Of a stretch of DNA of 64,000 nucleotides, positions 1-8,606 are shown piece after piece (position 1 is the stretch's first letter; each line of letters opens with the position of its first letter). The stretch comes from Sandaracinobacteroides sp039808025. GTDB lineage: Bacteria; Pseudomonadota; Alphaproteobacteria; Sphingomonadales; Sphingomonadaceae. The notes below the pieces were generated by a model. It ran no database searches. It was not told where the DNA came from and saw only the letters and a list, made by a program, of their open reading frames with translations. The translations under genes were made by a program, and so were the position numbers. The stretch covers positions 1 through 64,000 of the forward strand of contig JBDHSK010000008.1 in NCBI GenBank assembly GCA_039808025.1, written 5' to 3'.

Positions 1-4
1 GGGA

Positions 5-80
<76 letters not shown>

Positions 81-195
81 GTGCCATTCCGGCCTGCCAC
101 CGTCTGGTTGCCCGGTGGCGGGAGCGGTCAGCTAACGCATGGCGGCAGCAGGTTCAAGCCCAAAAACTGCCGGAAACGTCGCAACCGCAAAAAAA

Positions 196-519
196 CTAGC
201 GATCCTCCTCGCGGTCTTCAACCACCACTTCCGAAAGATCATCGTCGCCGCCGATATCGACGTTGGCGTCTTCCGAAGGCTCGTCGTTGTCGGCATCGAT
301 ATCCAGATCCTCATCGCTTTCCAGCGACGGCTCGTCCTTCTGCTCACCCTGGGGCTTCGCCGAATCGAACGGCAGAGTCTGCTTTGATTTCAGGATCGGC
401 TCCGGGTGCCAGGCATTGCCGCAGCTGATGCACGTCACCGGGTCTTCGTGGCCCAGATCATAAAATCGCGTTCCACACTTCGGGCACTGACGTTTGGTGC
501 CCCATTCCGCCTTGCTCAC
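196..519 (-). CDS. FYDLN-type zinc-ribbon protein with acidic tail (TIGR02300-like)
   Basis: A 107-residue protein of unknown function typical of alphaproteobacteria. The N-terminus (SKAEWGTKRQCPKCGTRFYD) holds a zinc ribbon with CPKC at 12-15 and CISC at 30-33. The C-terminal half is extremely acidic, with long Asp/Glu runs. The usual FYDLN motif reads FYDLG here. The GTG start at 519 is chosen because family homology begins exactly there and GGAG lies about 10 nt upstream; the frame stays open much further upstream without homology. It is divergent from aroA, with about 106 bp between. Function unknown; the acidic tail could bind basic proteins, but that is speculation. Confidence 0.85.
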   Translation of the reverse strand: MSKAEWGTKRQCPKCGTRFYDLGHEDPVTCISCGNAWHPEPILKSKQTLPFDSAKPQGEQKDEPSLESDEDLDIDADNDEPSEDANVDIGGDDDLSEVVVEDREEDR

Positions 520-625
520 GGGCTGATAACTCCGGCAATCAAAAAGGGTTCGGCACCGATGGCCCGGCGACGATTCGTCATGCGCCTTGCCATAGGCCTG
601 CCCCCCTGTCAAAGCCCCTGCCGCA

Positions 626-1960
626 ATGCATGGTTCTTCCACCCCCCTGGTGCTCCGCGCCGGCCAGCCGCTCAGCGGCACCATCCGCATTCCCGGTGAC
701 AAGTCCATCTCGCACCGGGCCCTGATGCTGGCGGCGCTTGCCGTCGGCGAGAGCGAGATCAGCGGCCTGCTGGAAGGCGAAGACGTGCTGGCGACGGCAG
801 CCGCACTGCGCGCGATGGGCGCCACCATCGAACGAATCGGTCACCAGCACTGGCGTATCCATGGCGTCGGAGTCGGCGGGCTGCTTCAACCCGAGACCAT
901 GCTCGACATGGGCAACAGCGGCACTTCCACCCGGCTGCTGATGGGCCTCGTCGCCACCCACCCGATCACCACCAGCTTCAGTGGTGATGCTTCGCTAACG
1001 CGGCGGCCAATGGGGCGCGTCATCGATCCGCTCAGCCTTTCGGGCGCGCAGTTCACCGCCTCGCCGGGTGGCCGGCTGCCGCTGATGGTGACTGGCACCG
1101 GCTCGGCTCTGCCCATTCACTACCGGCTGCCTGTGGCCTCGGCCCAGGTGAAGTCGGCTATCCTGCTGGCCGGGCTCAACACCGAGGGTGAAACGGTGAT
1201 CGAGGAACCCACCGCCACGCGCGACCACAGCGAGCGAATGCTGCGCGGCTTTGGTGCATCCCTTGTCACCGAACCGCTGCCCGGCGGTGGCACCTGCATC
1301 CGGTTGACTGGCCGCGCCGAGCTGAAGCCACAGCAACTGCATGTGCCGGGCGATCCGTCATCAGCGGCGTTTCCGGCGGTGGCGGCCCTGCTGGTTCCCG
1401 GCAGTGACATTCTGATCGAAGGTGTTGGCCTCAACCCTACGCGCGACGGCTTGTTCCGGGTGCTGGCCATGATGGGTGCTGACATCGAACGGCTGAACCC
1501 GCGCACGGTGGGCGGCGAGCCGGTGGCTGATCTGCGGGTGCGCCAAAGTGCCCTTCGCGGTATCGACGTACCGCCCGAGATCGCCCCGTCGATGATCGAC
1601 GAATACCCCGTCCTGTTCGTGGCGGCGAGCCTGGCGCAGGGCCGCACCACCATGCGCGGCATCGAAGAATTGCGGGTGAAGGAAAGCGACCGCATCGCCA
1701 CCATGGCGCAGGGTCTGCTTGCTGCCGGCGTTCAGGTGCAGGAACTGGCCGATGGCCTTGTCATCGATGGCACCAGCGGCAGCGGTCCGGCTGGTGGCAT
1801 AACGGTTGCAACGAGCCTCGACCACCGCATCGCCATGAGTTTCGCCACCCTGTCACTGGTGGCAAAGGCAGCCATCACCGTCGACGATGCCGCGCCGATC
1901 GCCACCAGCTTCCCGGATTATCCCGCCCTGATGCAGCAGCTGGGCGCAACGCTGGCCTGA
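626..1960 (+). CDS. aroA: 3-phosphoshikimate 1-carboxyvinyltransferase (EPSP synthase)
   Basis: Cytoplasmic shikimate-pathway enzyme that transfers enolpyruvate from PEP to shikimate-3-phosphate. Its 444 residues match the family length. Visible signatures are PGDKSISHR near residues 23-31, which contains the substrate lysine, GNSGTSTRLLMG near residue 100, and RVKESDRIA near 350. In the second motif the Pro that follows Arg in class I enzymes (GTAMRP) is Leu, as in class II (CP4-like) enzymes, so this looks class II-like. I cannot infer glyphosate sensitivity. Usual partners such as cmk are not adjacent; the next gene converges on it. Confidence 0.95.
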   Translation: MHGSSTPLVLRAGQPLSGTIRIPGDKSISHRALMLAALAVGESEISGLLEGEDVLATAAALRAMGATIERIGHQHWRIHGVGVGGLLQPETMLDMGNSGTSTRLLMGLVATHPITTSFSGDASLTRRPMGRVIDPLSLSGAQFTASPGGRLPLMVTGTGSALPIHYRLPVASAQVKSAILLAGLNTEGETVIEEPTATRDHSERMLRGFGASLVTEPLPGGGTCIRLTGRAELKPQQLHVPGDPSSAAFPAVAALLVPGSDILIEGVGLNPTRDGLFRVLAMMGADIERLNPRTVGGEPVADLRVRQSALRGIDVPPEIAPSMIDEYPVLFVAASLAQGRTTMRGIEELRVKESDRIATMAQGLLAAGVQVQELADGLVIDGTSGSGPAGGITVATSLDHRIAMSFATLSLVAKAAITVDDAAPIATSFPDYPALMQQLGATLA

Positions 1961-1980
1961 CAGGCCCCTGATCGACGGCT

Positions 1981-2565
1981 TCAGCCGATGGACGCCAAAC
2001 GGGCGCGGCGCCGCCGCGCCGCCAGCCCCACCATGCCGAAGCCGGCAATCAGCAGCGCCCAGGTGGCGGGTTCCGGCACAAAGGCAAAGGTCAGCTTCAG
2101 AACCTGCCCGTCGTTGTAGCTGACTCCAGCCCAGTTCAGCCGCAGATCATTGCCCGCCAGCGTCGCATTGGCAATGTTGAAGCCGAAGGTGCTGGATGGA
2201 TCGAGGCTGATGCCAGTGATCGTCGCCAGTGCCGGGCCGGTAAACACCAGCCCGTTGAAGGATGCGGGATTCCAGGTGGGGCTGTTCAGCACCGTAGTGA
2301 AATCGAGCGTGAGCGTCGTGTCGGAAAAATCGACATCTATCCAGGTCGGCCCCTCGACAGCCACCGTCGACTCGGAGCCTGCCCCCACCACGAACGTAGG
2401 CGGCGTGGCAGTAGCGCCGGCGTAAAGCGTTGAGAGATCAGGGTAATAATAGCCGACATCGATGGTCGACCCCGACAGCCCCGCCAGTGCTGGCGCTGCA
2501 CCGGCCAGCATGACAACCGACGACGCCATGAACAGCAAGCGCGAACTCTGTGAAATGACAGGCAT
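1981..2565 (-). CDS. PEP-CTERM sorting-domain protein
   Basis: A 194-residue exported protein. It has an N-terminal signal peptide (hydrophobic stretch ending APALAG), a low-complexity beta-type middle, and a C-terminal VPEPATWALLIAGFGMVG followed by an Arg-rich tail. That tail is the sphingomonad version of the PEP-CTERM sorting signal, normally processed by exosortase at the inner membrane. The ATG at 2565 is preferred because GAGGGG lies 7 nt upstream; an in-frame start 13 codons earlier is less likely. No exosortase or EPS genes are in this window. The passenger domain is not recognised. It converges on aroA with a 20-bp gap. Confidence 0.85.
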   Translation of the reverse strand: MPVISQSSRLLFMASSVVMLAGAAPALAGLSGSTIDVGYYYPDLSTLYAGATATPPTFVVGAGSESTVAVEGPTWIDVDFSDTTLTLDFTTVLNSPTWNPASFNGLVFTGPALATITGISLDPSSTFGFNIANATLAGNDLRLNWAGVSYNDGQVLKLTFAFVPEPATWALLIAGFGMVGLAARRRRARLASIG

Positions 2566-2719
2566 GACGCACCCCTCGCACAACCAAGGGCGCCACTCTA
2601 GCACAGGATCAGCCCGCTCTGTAATCAGAATAATTTGTTTCCCATAAGTGGGAAGTCAGCCCGAGGTGTCCTGGCCCATTCTCCGGCCGCCACCTGGCCG
2701 ATCCGCACAGACCGCGCGA

Positions 2720-4033
2720 TCAGATGGCGTTGCTGAAGCGGTTGGGTTGCTGGGCGCGGTGTCTGTCAAAGCAGGCGGCGATCGCCCGCGCGTAGGGCAG
2801 GCCGTTGTGGGCGATTTTCAGGGTTGGCCCTGACAGAATGCACATGCCGGCATCGACGAACGGGCGCAGCCGCTCGCCGTCGAAGCGGATGCCATGCAGA
2901 TCGGCGGTGCGGCCGCACAGCAGGTCTTCGATGATGACTCCGCGCAACCGGTCGTCCTCGTCGCGCTCTACCCCGCAGGCCGTTGGCAGCAGCCCGGCGA
3001 TCGATCGCATGCGGTAGCGACCGTTGTTCTTTTCGTTCTGAACGATCAGCCCCGGCAGCTGCGAAATAGCGCTCGCCCCCACCCCCAGCAGCACCTCGGC
3101 GGGATCATCAGTGAAACCCTGAAAATTGCGGCGCAGTTTTCCGGCCTGGGCTGTTACGGCCAGCGGGTCGGCCGGAAGTGCGAAATGGTCGAAGCCGATG
3201 GCATCCATTCCGGCATTCACCAGTTGCCGGTAGCCGGCCTGCGCCATGGCAAAGCGCTCGGGCTGGCCGGGCAGATCCTCGTCGTTGATCTGGCGCTGGC
3301 GTTTCACCAGGTGCGGCATGTGGGCATAACCGAACAGCGCCACCCGATCGGGCGCGAGATCAAGCGCCTGCGCAATGGTTTCTTCCACATCGGCGGCCGT
3401 CTGACGGGGCAGGCCGTACATCAGGTCGAAATTCAGCGAGCTGATGCCATTGGCCCGCAGTTCCTGCACCGATTCGACGATCATGGCATGCGGCTGGATG
3501 CGACCGATCGCTTCCTGCACATGGGGGGCAAACGTCTGGACACCGAGGCTGGCGCGGGTGGCGCCGATCCGGCCGAGAATATCAGCCCAGCCCGGAGAGA
3601 GGGTGCGGGGATCGAGTTCGATGGAGATTTCTGGCGCTGCCGCCGCAAACGACGTGAGGATATGGTCGGTCAACCGCACGAAGGTGATGGGATCAAGGGC
3701 ATTGGGGCTGCCGCCGCCGAAGGCCAGCCGGTCGATCCGCAGACGCCCGCCAACACGCGCCGACAGCGTCGAGATTTCCGCTTCCAGTGCCTCGACATAG
3801 GTCATCACCCGGTCGTTGCGATTGGCGCGGCCGGTGTTGCACCCGCAATAAAAGCAGATTTCCTTGCAGAACGGGATATGGACATAGAATGAGATGCCGG
3901 TGCCCTCAGGCAAGGCCGCCAGGGCCGCTTCATACTCCCTGTTGCCGATCTGGTCGGTAAATTCCGCTGCGGTCGGGTAGCTGGTATAGCGGGGAACCGG
4001 GCGCGCCAGCAGTTCAGGGTAATAGGGCCACAT
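2720..4033 (-). CDS. hemN: Oxygen-independent coproporphyrinogen III oxidase (radical SAM)
   Basis: Anaerobic haem-synthesis enzyme that decarboxylates coproporphyrinogen III using a radical-SAM [4Fe-4S] cluster. The 437 residues include RYTSYPTA near the N-terminus, CKEICFYC at 56-63 (CxxxCxxC) with a further Cys65 as in E. coli HemN, and the GGGSPN SAM-binding segment near 109. AGAGG lies 8 nt before the ATG. Two FNR-type palindromes lie 38-72 bp upstream, and a four-cysteine Fnr gene is the next gene upstream on the same strand, so induction under low oxygen is the expected control. Confidence 0.95.
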   Translation of the reverse strand: MWPYYPELLARPVPRYTSYPTAAEFTDQIGNREYEAALAALPEGTGISFYVHIPFCKEICFYCGCNTGRANRNDRVMTYVEALEAEISTLSARVGGRLRIDRLAFGGGSPNALDPITFVRLTDHILTSFAAAAPEISIELDPRTLSPGWADILGRIGATRASLGVQTFAPHVQEAIGRIQPHAMIVESVQELRANGISSLNFDLMYGLPRQTAADVEETIAQALDLAPDRVALFGYAHMPHLVKRQRQINDEDLPGQPERFAMAQAGYRQLVNAGMDAIGFDHFALPADPLAVTAQAGKLRRNFQGFTDDPAEVLLGVGASAISQLPGLIVQNEKNNGRYRMRSIAGLLPTACGVERDEDDRLRGVIIEDLLCGRTADLHGIRFDGERLRPFVDAGMCILSGPTLKIAHNGLPYARAIAACFDRHRAQQPNRFSNAI

Positions 4034-4069
4034 GGCAACAGCCTCTAGCAGCCCGCCACCACCACCTTA

Positions 4070-4083
4070 TTGATGCAGGTCAA
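4070..4083 (-). promoter_or_regulatory. FNR-type box 1 upstream of hemN
   Basis: TTGATGCAGGTCAA matches the FNR/Anr/FixK consensus TTGAT-N4-ATCAA at 9 of 10 defined bases. Its centre lies about 43 bp upstream of the hemN start codon. The fnr gene next door has the ESR-type recognition helix expected to read this sequence. Confidence 0.7.
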
Positions 4084-4091
4084 AGGCTGGT

Positions 4092-4105
4092 TTGTTCCAG
4101 ATCAA
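4092..4105 (-). promoter_or_regulatory. FNR-type box 2 upstream of hemN
   Basis: TTGTTCCAGATCAA matches TTGAT-N4-ATCAA at 9 of 10 defined bases. Its centre is exactly 22 bp, about two helical turns, from box 1, so two dimers could bind on the same face of the DNA. Confidence 0.6.
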
Positions 4106-4218
4106 TGTGGTTCCCCGTGGATCAGCTAATGCTTGGGCGTTCAACCCGTCGTTGGCCACATGCCAATTGGCTGCGACGGGTGGTGGTGATCGAGGAGGAG
4201 GGGGATTCTTCTCGTGAC

Positions 4219-4246
4219 GGGGCGCGGCAGACAAGGGCCGCGCCCC
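4219..4246 (-). terminator. GC-rich hairpin downstream of fnr
   Basis: A perfect 10-bp inverted repeat, GGGGCGCGGC and GCCGCGCCCC, with an 8-nt loop. It lies about 55 bp past the fnr stop codon. There is no clear U tract, so termination is plausible but not certain. It would insulate hemN from fnr transcription. Confidence 0.5.
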
Positions 4247-4301
4247 ACTTGCCTTTCAACCCGATCGTGCGCGGCAAAAATGCCGGTCTCAAATGCCGGT
4301 C

Positions 4302-5057
4302 TCAGTCGCCGGCCAGCCCTACAAGTTGCGCGCGGTCGCGGATGACGATGGCGCGGCGGCTGGGGGTGTCGATGATGGCGCCCGCCCGCAATGCCGACAG
4401 TTGCCGGCTCACCGTCTCGATGGTGAGGCCCAGAACATCGGCGATCTGCTGCCGGTCAAGCGGCATCTCATATGCATCGAGCGGTCCGGTAGTATCTTCA
4501 CAACCGCTGGCAGCCAGCCGCTCCGACAGTTCGAGCAGGAAGCTCGCCACCCGTTCCATCGCTGATTTGCGGCCCAGCAACAGCATCCAGCGGCGGGCGC
4601 GGTCAAGCTCGTCGAGGGCGCGCGCCAGCAGCCGGTGTTCGAGATCAGGATGCTGGCGGGCAAAGCGGTCGAACGACGCGCGCGAGAAGATGCAAACCCT
4701 GGAATCGACAAGTGCCGTGACACTGTGGTTGCTGCGTTCCCCAAAGGGGCGGCCAATGAAATCAGCCGGGTAAACCACACCGACGATCTGCTCGCGGCCG
4801 TCGCTGGTCGAGGTAGAGAGCTTCAGCACCCCCTCGATCACATTGGCGACCAGCATGGCGTCCTCGCCCTCCCACAGCAGGGTCTGTCCGCGCTTCACAT
4901 TGACCGTGCGGCCCTCGTTCCCCAGCCGTTCGCGCTCTTCATCGCTGAGCGCGCCGCACACCGCCCGGTTCCGCACCACGCAGGTTGCACACTGGCTGGC
5001 CTTGGGGACCCGCTGGGGTGCGGGCTCCGGCTGATCGATCCTGCGGCTTTGCAACAT
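4302..5057 (-). CDS. fnr: Crp/Fnr-family oxygen-responsive regulator with [4Fe-4S] ligands
   Basis: A 251-residue transcription factor. Cys23, Cys26, Cys34 and Cys122 occupy the positions of the four E. coli Fnr cluster ligands, so an oxygen-labile [4Fe-4S] sensor is likely rather than a cluster-free FixK. A cyclic-nucleotide-type beta roll follows (about 45-135), then a dimerisation helix, then a helix-turn-helix with ETVSRQL, which carries the Glu, Ser and Arg that read TTGAT half-sites. It lies between pepA upstream (63 bp) and hemN downstream, all leftward. Two matching sites precede hemN; I found none before fnr itself. Confidence 0.9.
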   Translation of the reverse strand: MLQSRRIDQPEPAPQRVPKASQCATCVVRNRAVCGALSDEERERLGNEGRTVNVKRGQTLLWEGEDAMLVANVIEGVLKLSTSTSDGREQIVGVVYPADFIGRPFGERSNHSVTALVDSRVCIFSRASFDRFARQHPDLEHRLLARALDELDRARRWMLLLGRKSAMERVASFLLELSERLAASGCEDTTGPLDAYEMPLDRQQIADVLGLTIETVSRQLSALRAGAIIDTPSRRAIVIRDRAQLVGLAGD

Positions 5058-5120
5058 AATCCCGCCTTACCTGTGTTGAAGGCATCTGAAAAGTCGCACG
5101 ATCGGTTGGCGGCCGGTAAT

Positions 5121-6701
5121 TCAGCGCTCGAAGCTGCGAACCAGCGCGTCGAACAGTCGCACGCCAAAGCCTCTTGCCCCACGCGGCACCGTCGGCAGGC
5201 CCGCTTCAGAGCGATCGACTCCGGCCATGTCGACATGCGCCCAGGGTGTTGGTTCAGGTGTCAGGAAGTTGATGAACTGGGCCGCCAGTCCGCCTCCGGG
5301 GCTTCCTCCTTCCTTGCCGTTCTTCAGATCGGCGACCTCGCTCTCGAGGTCGGTGGCGTAATTGGGGTGAATGGGCAACCGCCACAGCGGCTCGGCCGCC
5401 ACGGCGCCCGCCGCCAGCAGTCGCGCCGCCAGATCTTCGTCGCGGGCAAACAGGCCGGCATATTCATCGCCCAGCGCTGCCGCCACCGATCCGGTGAGGG
5501 TGGCCAGATTGACGACCGCCCGCGGACGGAACTGCGCAATGGCCCACTGGTTGCCATCGGCAAGCACCAGCCGGCCTTCGGCGTCGGTCGACATGATCTC
5601 GATGGTCTGGCCCGTCATGGTGCGCACCACGTCTCCCGGGCGCTGGGCGTTGCCGCCCGGCATGTTCTCCGCCAGGGCGGCAATCCCCACGACATTCACG
5701 CCGGCCCGCCGTCGCGCTGCGGCGATGGCAGTGGCAACCGTCGACGCCGCCCCGGCCATGTCACCCTTCATCTCCCACATTCCCGGCGGGTTCTTCAGGG
5801 AAATACCTCCCGAATCGAAGGTGATGCCCTTGCCAACCAGCGCCAGCGGCGCCCCCTTGCCGCCGGTATATTCCACCGCCAGCATCCGCGCCGGACGCCG
5901 CGACCCCTGCGACACCCCAAGGATCGACCCCATGCCGAGCGCCCGCATCTGCGCCTCGTCAAGCACCGTCAGGCGCACATCGGGAATGCCCTTCACTTCC
6001 TCGCGCACGGCGGCCACGAAACTCTCGGGATAGAGTTCGTTGGCGGGCATGGTGATGAGATCGCGCGCGAACCGCACCGCGCGGGCGACATGGGCGAGAT
6101 CGTTGTCAAAGGTCGCCGCAGCACCGGCATCCGCGCCGACAACCACAACAGGGTTCACCGGCGGCGGCACCACGGCGCTTTTCAGACGGTCGTTGCGGTA
6201 CTGGCCAAGGCTTGCCCCATAGGCGAGATAGGCAGCGCCACCTGCCGGCAGATGGCCGGCCAGAAAGGCGATGTCGTGCGGCTCGTCGCGCAGGGCCTGG
6301 ATGGCAGTGCCACCGGCATCGGCAAAGCGTTCTTCGCGGCCATGATCAGCGCCGGCCACCCCCACCAGCAGCACCAGCGGATGCCCGCCGGCATTGGGAA
6401 TGCGCAGCATCTTGCCCGGTGCGGCGTTGAACCGCGCGGCAGTGGCTGCCGCCTTCACCGTCTCGGCGGTGTCGGCACCCAGGCCACCTGCTGCCGCGGC
6501 CACACCATCGGCCCCCAGCACCGGCACCACTACCACGGCGCCTGCCGGAACCGTGGCGGCAAAGCGGATGGGCCGCTCGGCACTGTTCTGGCGGGTCGAG
6601 GGCGCCACGCCCGAGCCCGCGGCCACCCGCTCCTGCGCAACGGCCGGAGTGAGAGCGACAAGGGCCGCAGTGGCAGACAGGTAAAGCGTTGCAAGGCGCA
6701 T
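5121..6701 (-). CDS. pepA: Exported M17 leucyl aminopeptidase
   Basis: A 526-residue family M17 dinuclear-metal aminopeptidase. The C-terminal catalytic half shows KGITFDSGGISLK and STDAEGRLVLAD; the canonical second motif is NTDAEGRL, so the first Asn is Ser here. An N-terminal signal peptide (MRLATLYLSATAALVALTP, then AVAQ) points to periplasmic export, which is not usual for cytosolic PepA. The ATG at 6701 is chosen because GGAG sits 8 nt upstream and the signal peptide starts there; the frame remains open upstream without homology. It is probably a periplasmic peptide-scavenging enzyme. Confidence 0.9.
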   Translation of the reverse strand: MRLATLYLSATAALVALTPAVAQERVAAGSGVAPSTRQNSAERPIRFAATVPAGAVVVVPVLGADGVAAAAGGLGADTAETVKAAATAARFNAAPGKMLRIPNAGGHPLVLLVGVAGADHGREERFADAGGTAIQALRDEPHDIAFLAGHLPAGGAAYLAYGASLGQYRNDRLKSAVVPPPVNPVVVVGADAGAAATFDNDLAHVARAVRFARDLITMPANELYPESFVAAVREEVKGIPDVRLTVLDEAQMRALGMGSILGVSQGSRRPARMLAVEYTGGKGAPLALVGKGITFDSGGISLKNPPGMWEMKGDMAGAASTVATAIAAARRRAGVNVVGIAALAENMPGGNAQRPGDVVRTMTGQTIEIMSTDAEGRLVLADGNQWAIAQFRPRAVVNLATLTGSVAAALGDEYAGLFARDEDLAARLLAAGAVAAEPLWRLPIHPNYATDLESEVADLKNGKEGGSPGGGLAAQFINFLTPEPTPWAHVDMAGVDRSEAGLPTVPRGARGFGVRLFDALVRSFER

Positions 6702-6808
6702 GGTGGCGTCTCCGTAAAAAAGCTGATGAGCGGGCAGGTTTGTTTCAAGTCTGTCTAACCCGAAGGCCGCCTCTTGCCAAGCAAGGGCTGCCCCCCCATT
6801 GAGCAGCC

Positions 6809-7723
6809 GTGCACAGAGTTTTGAAATGGCTGCTGTCGGCACTGGCGGCGCTGCTGCTGCTAGTGGCGCTGGTGGTTGCCCTCGGGTATCGCAACGCGTT
6901 GACTGAGCCGATCGTCGTGCAGCAGCGCCTGCCGCTTGCCGGTTTGCAACAGCCTCTGCGCGTGGTGCTGGTCAGCGACATTCATTATGGCTGGCCCGAC
7001 ATGCGCACCCGCCGCCTGAACAGCATCGTCACAAGAATCAACGCCCAGCACCCTGATCTGGTGTTGCTGGCCGGGGACTATATGGGCGGCAAATGGCTCG
7101 ACTGGCCGCGCAGCTGGCTGGAAGAGGCGCTGCCGCCGCTGGCGGCCCTGCATGCCCCCCTCGGGGTATTCGCCGCCGAGGGCAATCACGACAACCGGCC
7201 GTGGACCAGGCGGGTGATCGCGCGACAGATCGCCCCGAAGCTGCTGGTGGGCGAAGTGGTCGATACCGGCCCGGTGGTGGTGGCGGCCTTCCCTTCATCC
7301 GCCTACGTCAGTCCGGGCGCCCTGCAGACTGCCATGGTGGGGAAGCTGCCACGCAACAAGCCGGCCCTGCTGCTGATGCACGAACCGGAACAGCTGCGTT
7401 ATATAAAGGTAAAGCCGCGCCCCGGCATATTGGCACTGGCAGGACATACCCATGGCGGACAGGTGGTGCTGCCGCTGGTGGGCGCCCTGTCCGAGCGGTT
7501 CCACGGCCGCTTCGACTGCCGTCGCGGCTTCTGCCACATCAACGGCTGGCCGGTGGTCGTGACCTCGGGTCTTGGCACCTCGACTCTGCCGATACGCTTC
7601 GGGGTGCCGCCCGAGATCCTGGTGCTGACTCTGGTGCCCGGCGGACCGTTACCGGCCGCCGGAAACCGCGAAACGCCATCTGCCCATCAGGCTGCCGGCA
7701 GGAAATCCGGAACGGAAAGGTAG
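6809..7723 (+). CDS. Membrane-anchored calcineurin-type metallophosphoesterase
   Basis: A 304-residue protein with one N-terminal transmembrane helix (about 7-26). The metallophosphoesterase motifs appear in order: SDIHYGW (about 56-62), LLAGDYMGG (about 84-92), GNHDN (about 127) and GHTHGGQ (about 214-220). These residues coordinate a two-metal centre. The family includes YkuE/YaeI-like lipid and nucleotide phosphohydrolases, but the substrate cannot be read from sequence. The start is GTG. The 3' end overlaps the convergent cysK gene by 37 bp. Divergent from pepA. Confidence 0.85.
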   Translation: MHRVLKWLLSALAALLLLVALVVALGYRNALTEPIVVQQRLPLAGLQQPLRVVLVSDIHYGWPDMRTRRLNSIVTRINAQHPDLVLLAGDYMGGKWLDWPRSWLEEALPPLAALHAPLGVFAAEGNHDNRPWTRRVIARQIAPKLLVGEVVDTGPVVVAAFPSSAYVSPGALQTAMVGKLPRNKPALLLMHEPEQLRYIKVKPRPGILALAGHTHGGQVVLPLVGALSERFHGRFDCRRGFCHINGWPVVVTSGLGTSTLPIRFGVPPEILVLTLVPGGPLPAAGNRETPSAHQAAGRKSGTER

Positions 7724-8604
7724 CGCTCGCCGGTATCGTAGTTGAAGCCGAGGATGCGGGCCTTGCCGAGTGTTGGCAGCTTTGCGGCAATCGCTGCCAG
7801 CGTTGCCCCCGAAGATATCCCCACCAGCAGCCCTTCCTGCCGGGCGGAACGCCGTGCCCACTCGCGCGCGTCCTCGCCACTCACGGTGATCGCCCCGTCT
7901 AGCAGCTCGGTCTTGAGGTTGGTGGGAATGAACCCGGCGCCAAGCCCCTGAATCGGGTGCGGCCCCGGCTGGCCGCCGGAAATCACCGGAGACTGGTCTG
8001 GCTCGACGGCAAACACCTTCAACCCCGGCCATTGTTGCTTCAGTACCTGCGCCACTCCCGAAATATGGCCGCCGGTTCCCACCCCGGTGATGATCACATC
8101 GATGGGCGTTTCGGCGAAATCCGCCAGAATCTCGGCGGCGGTGGTGCGGGCATGCACCGTGATATTGGCGGGATTGTCGAACTGCTGCGGCATCCACGCA
8201 CCAGGTGTTGCATCAACGATCTGCTGCGCCCGTTCGATCGCGCCCTTCATGCCCTTCTCCTTGGGAGTCAGATCGAAGTTGGCGCCATAGGCCAGCATCA
8301 GCCGCCGCCGTTCGACCGACATGCTGTCGGGCATTACCAGCACCAGCTTGTAGCCTTTCACGGCCGCCACCATGGCAAGGCCGATGCCGGTATTGCCGCT
8401 GGTCGGCTCGACGATGGTGCCGCCCGGCTTCAGAGCGCCCGAACGCTCGGCGTCTTCCACCATGGCGAGCGCTATGCGGTCCTTGATCGAGCCTCCGGGA
8501 TTGGCACGTTCCGACTTGATCCACACCTCGGCCTCAGGGAACAGCCGCGACAAGCGGATGTGCGGGGTATTTCCAATGGTTTCCAGTACATTGGCAGCAC
8601 GCAT
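7687..8604 (-). CDS. cysK: Cysteine synthase A (O-acetylserine sulfhydrylase)
   Basis: PLP enzyme that makes cysteine from O-acetylserine and sulfide. About 305 residues. NPGGSIKDR places the PLP lysine at 41, TSGNTG (about 68-73) is the substrate loop, and GVGTGGHISG is the phosphate-binding loop. The ATG at 8604 is chosen because AAGGAG lies 8 nt upstream. An ATG two codons earlier (8610) overlaps the upstream MFS stop as ATGA but would sit only 2 nt from the ribosome-binding site. It is coupled to the MFS gene, and the 3' end overlaps the convergent phosphoesterase by 37 bp. Confidence 0.93.
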   Translation of the reverse strand: MRAANVLETIGNTPHIRLSRLFPEAEVWIKSERANPGGSIKDRIALAMVEDAERSGALKPGGTIVEPTSGNTGIGLAMVAAVKGYKLVLVMPDSMSVERRRLMLAYGANFDLTPKEKGMKGAIERAQQIVDATPGAWMPQQFDNPANITVHARTTAAEILADFAETPIDVIITGVGTGGHISGVAQVLKQQWPGLKVFAVEPDQSPVISGGQPGPHPIQGLGAGFIPTNLKTELLDGAITVSGEDAREWARRSARQEGLLVGISSGATLAAIAAKLPTLGKARILGFNYDTGERYLSVPDFLPAA

Positions 8605-8606
8605 GG

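Noticed and set aside
4635..6758. A 707-codon open frame on the strand opposite pepA and fnr
   Set aside because: It is a shadow of the high-GC codon pattern of pepA and fnr; its protein is Arg/His/Gln-rich without motifs and the real genes carry clear signatures.
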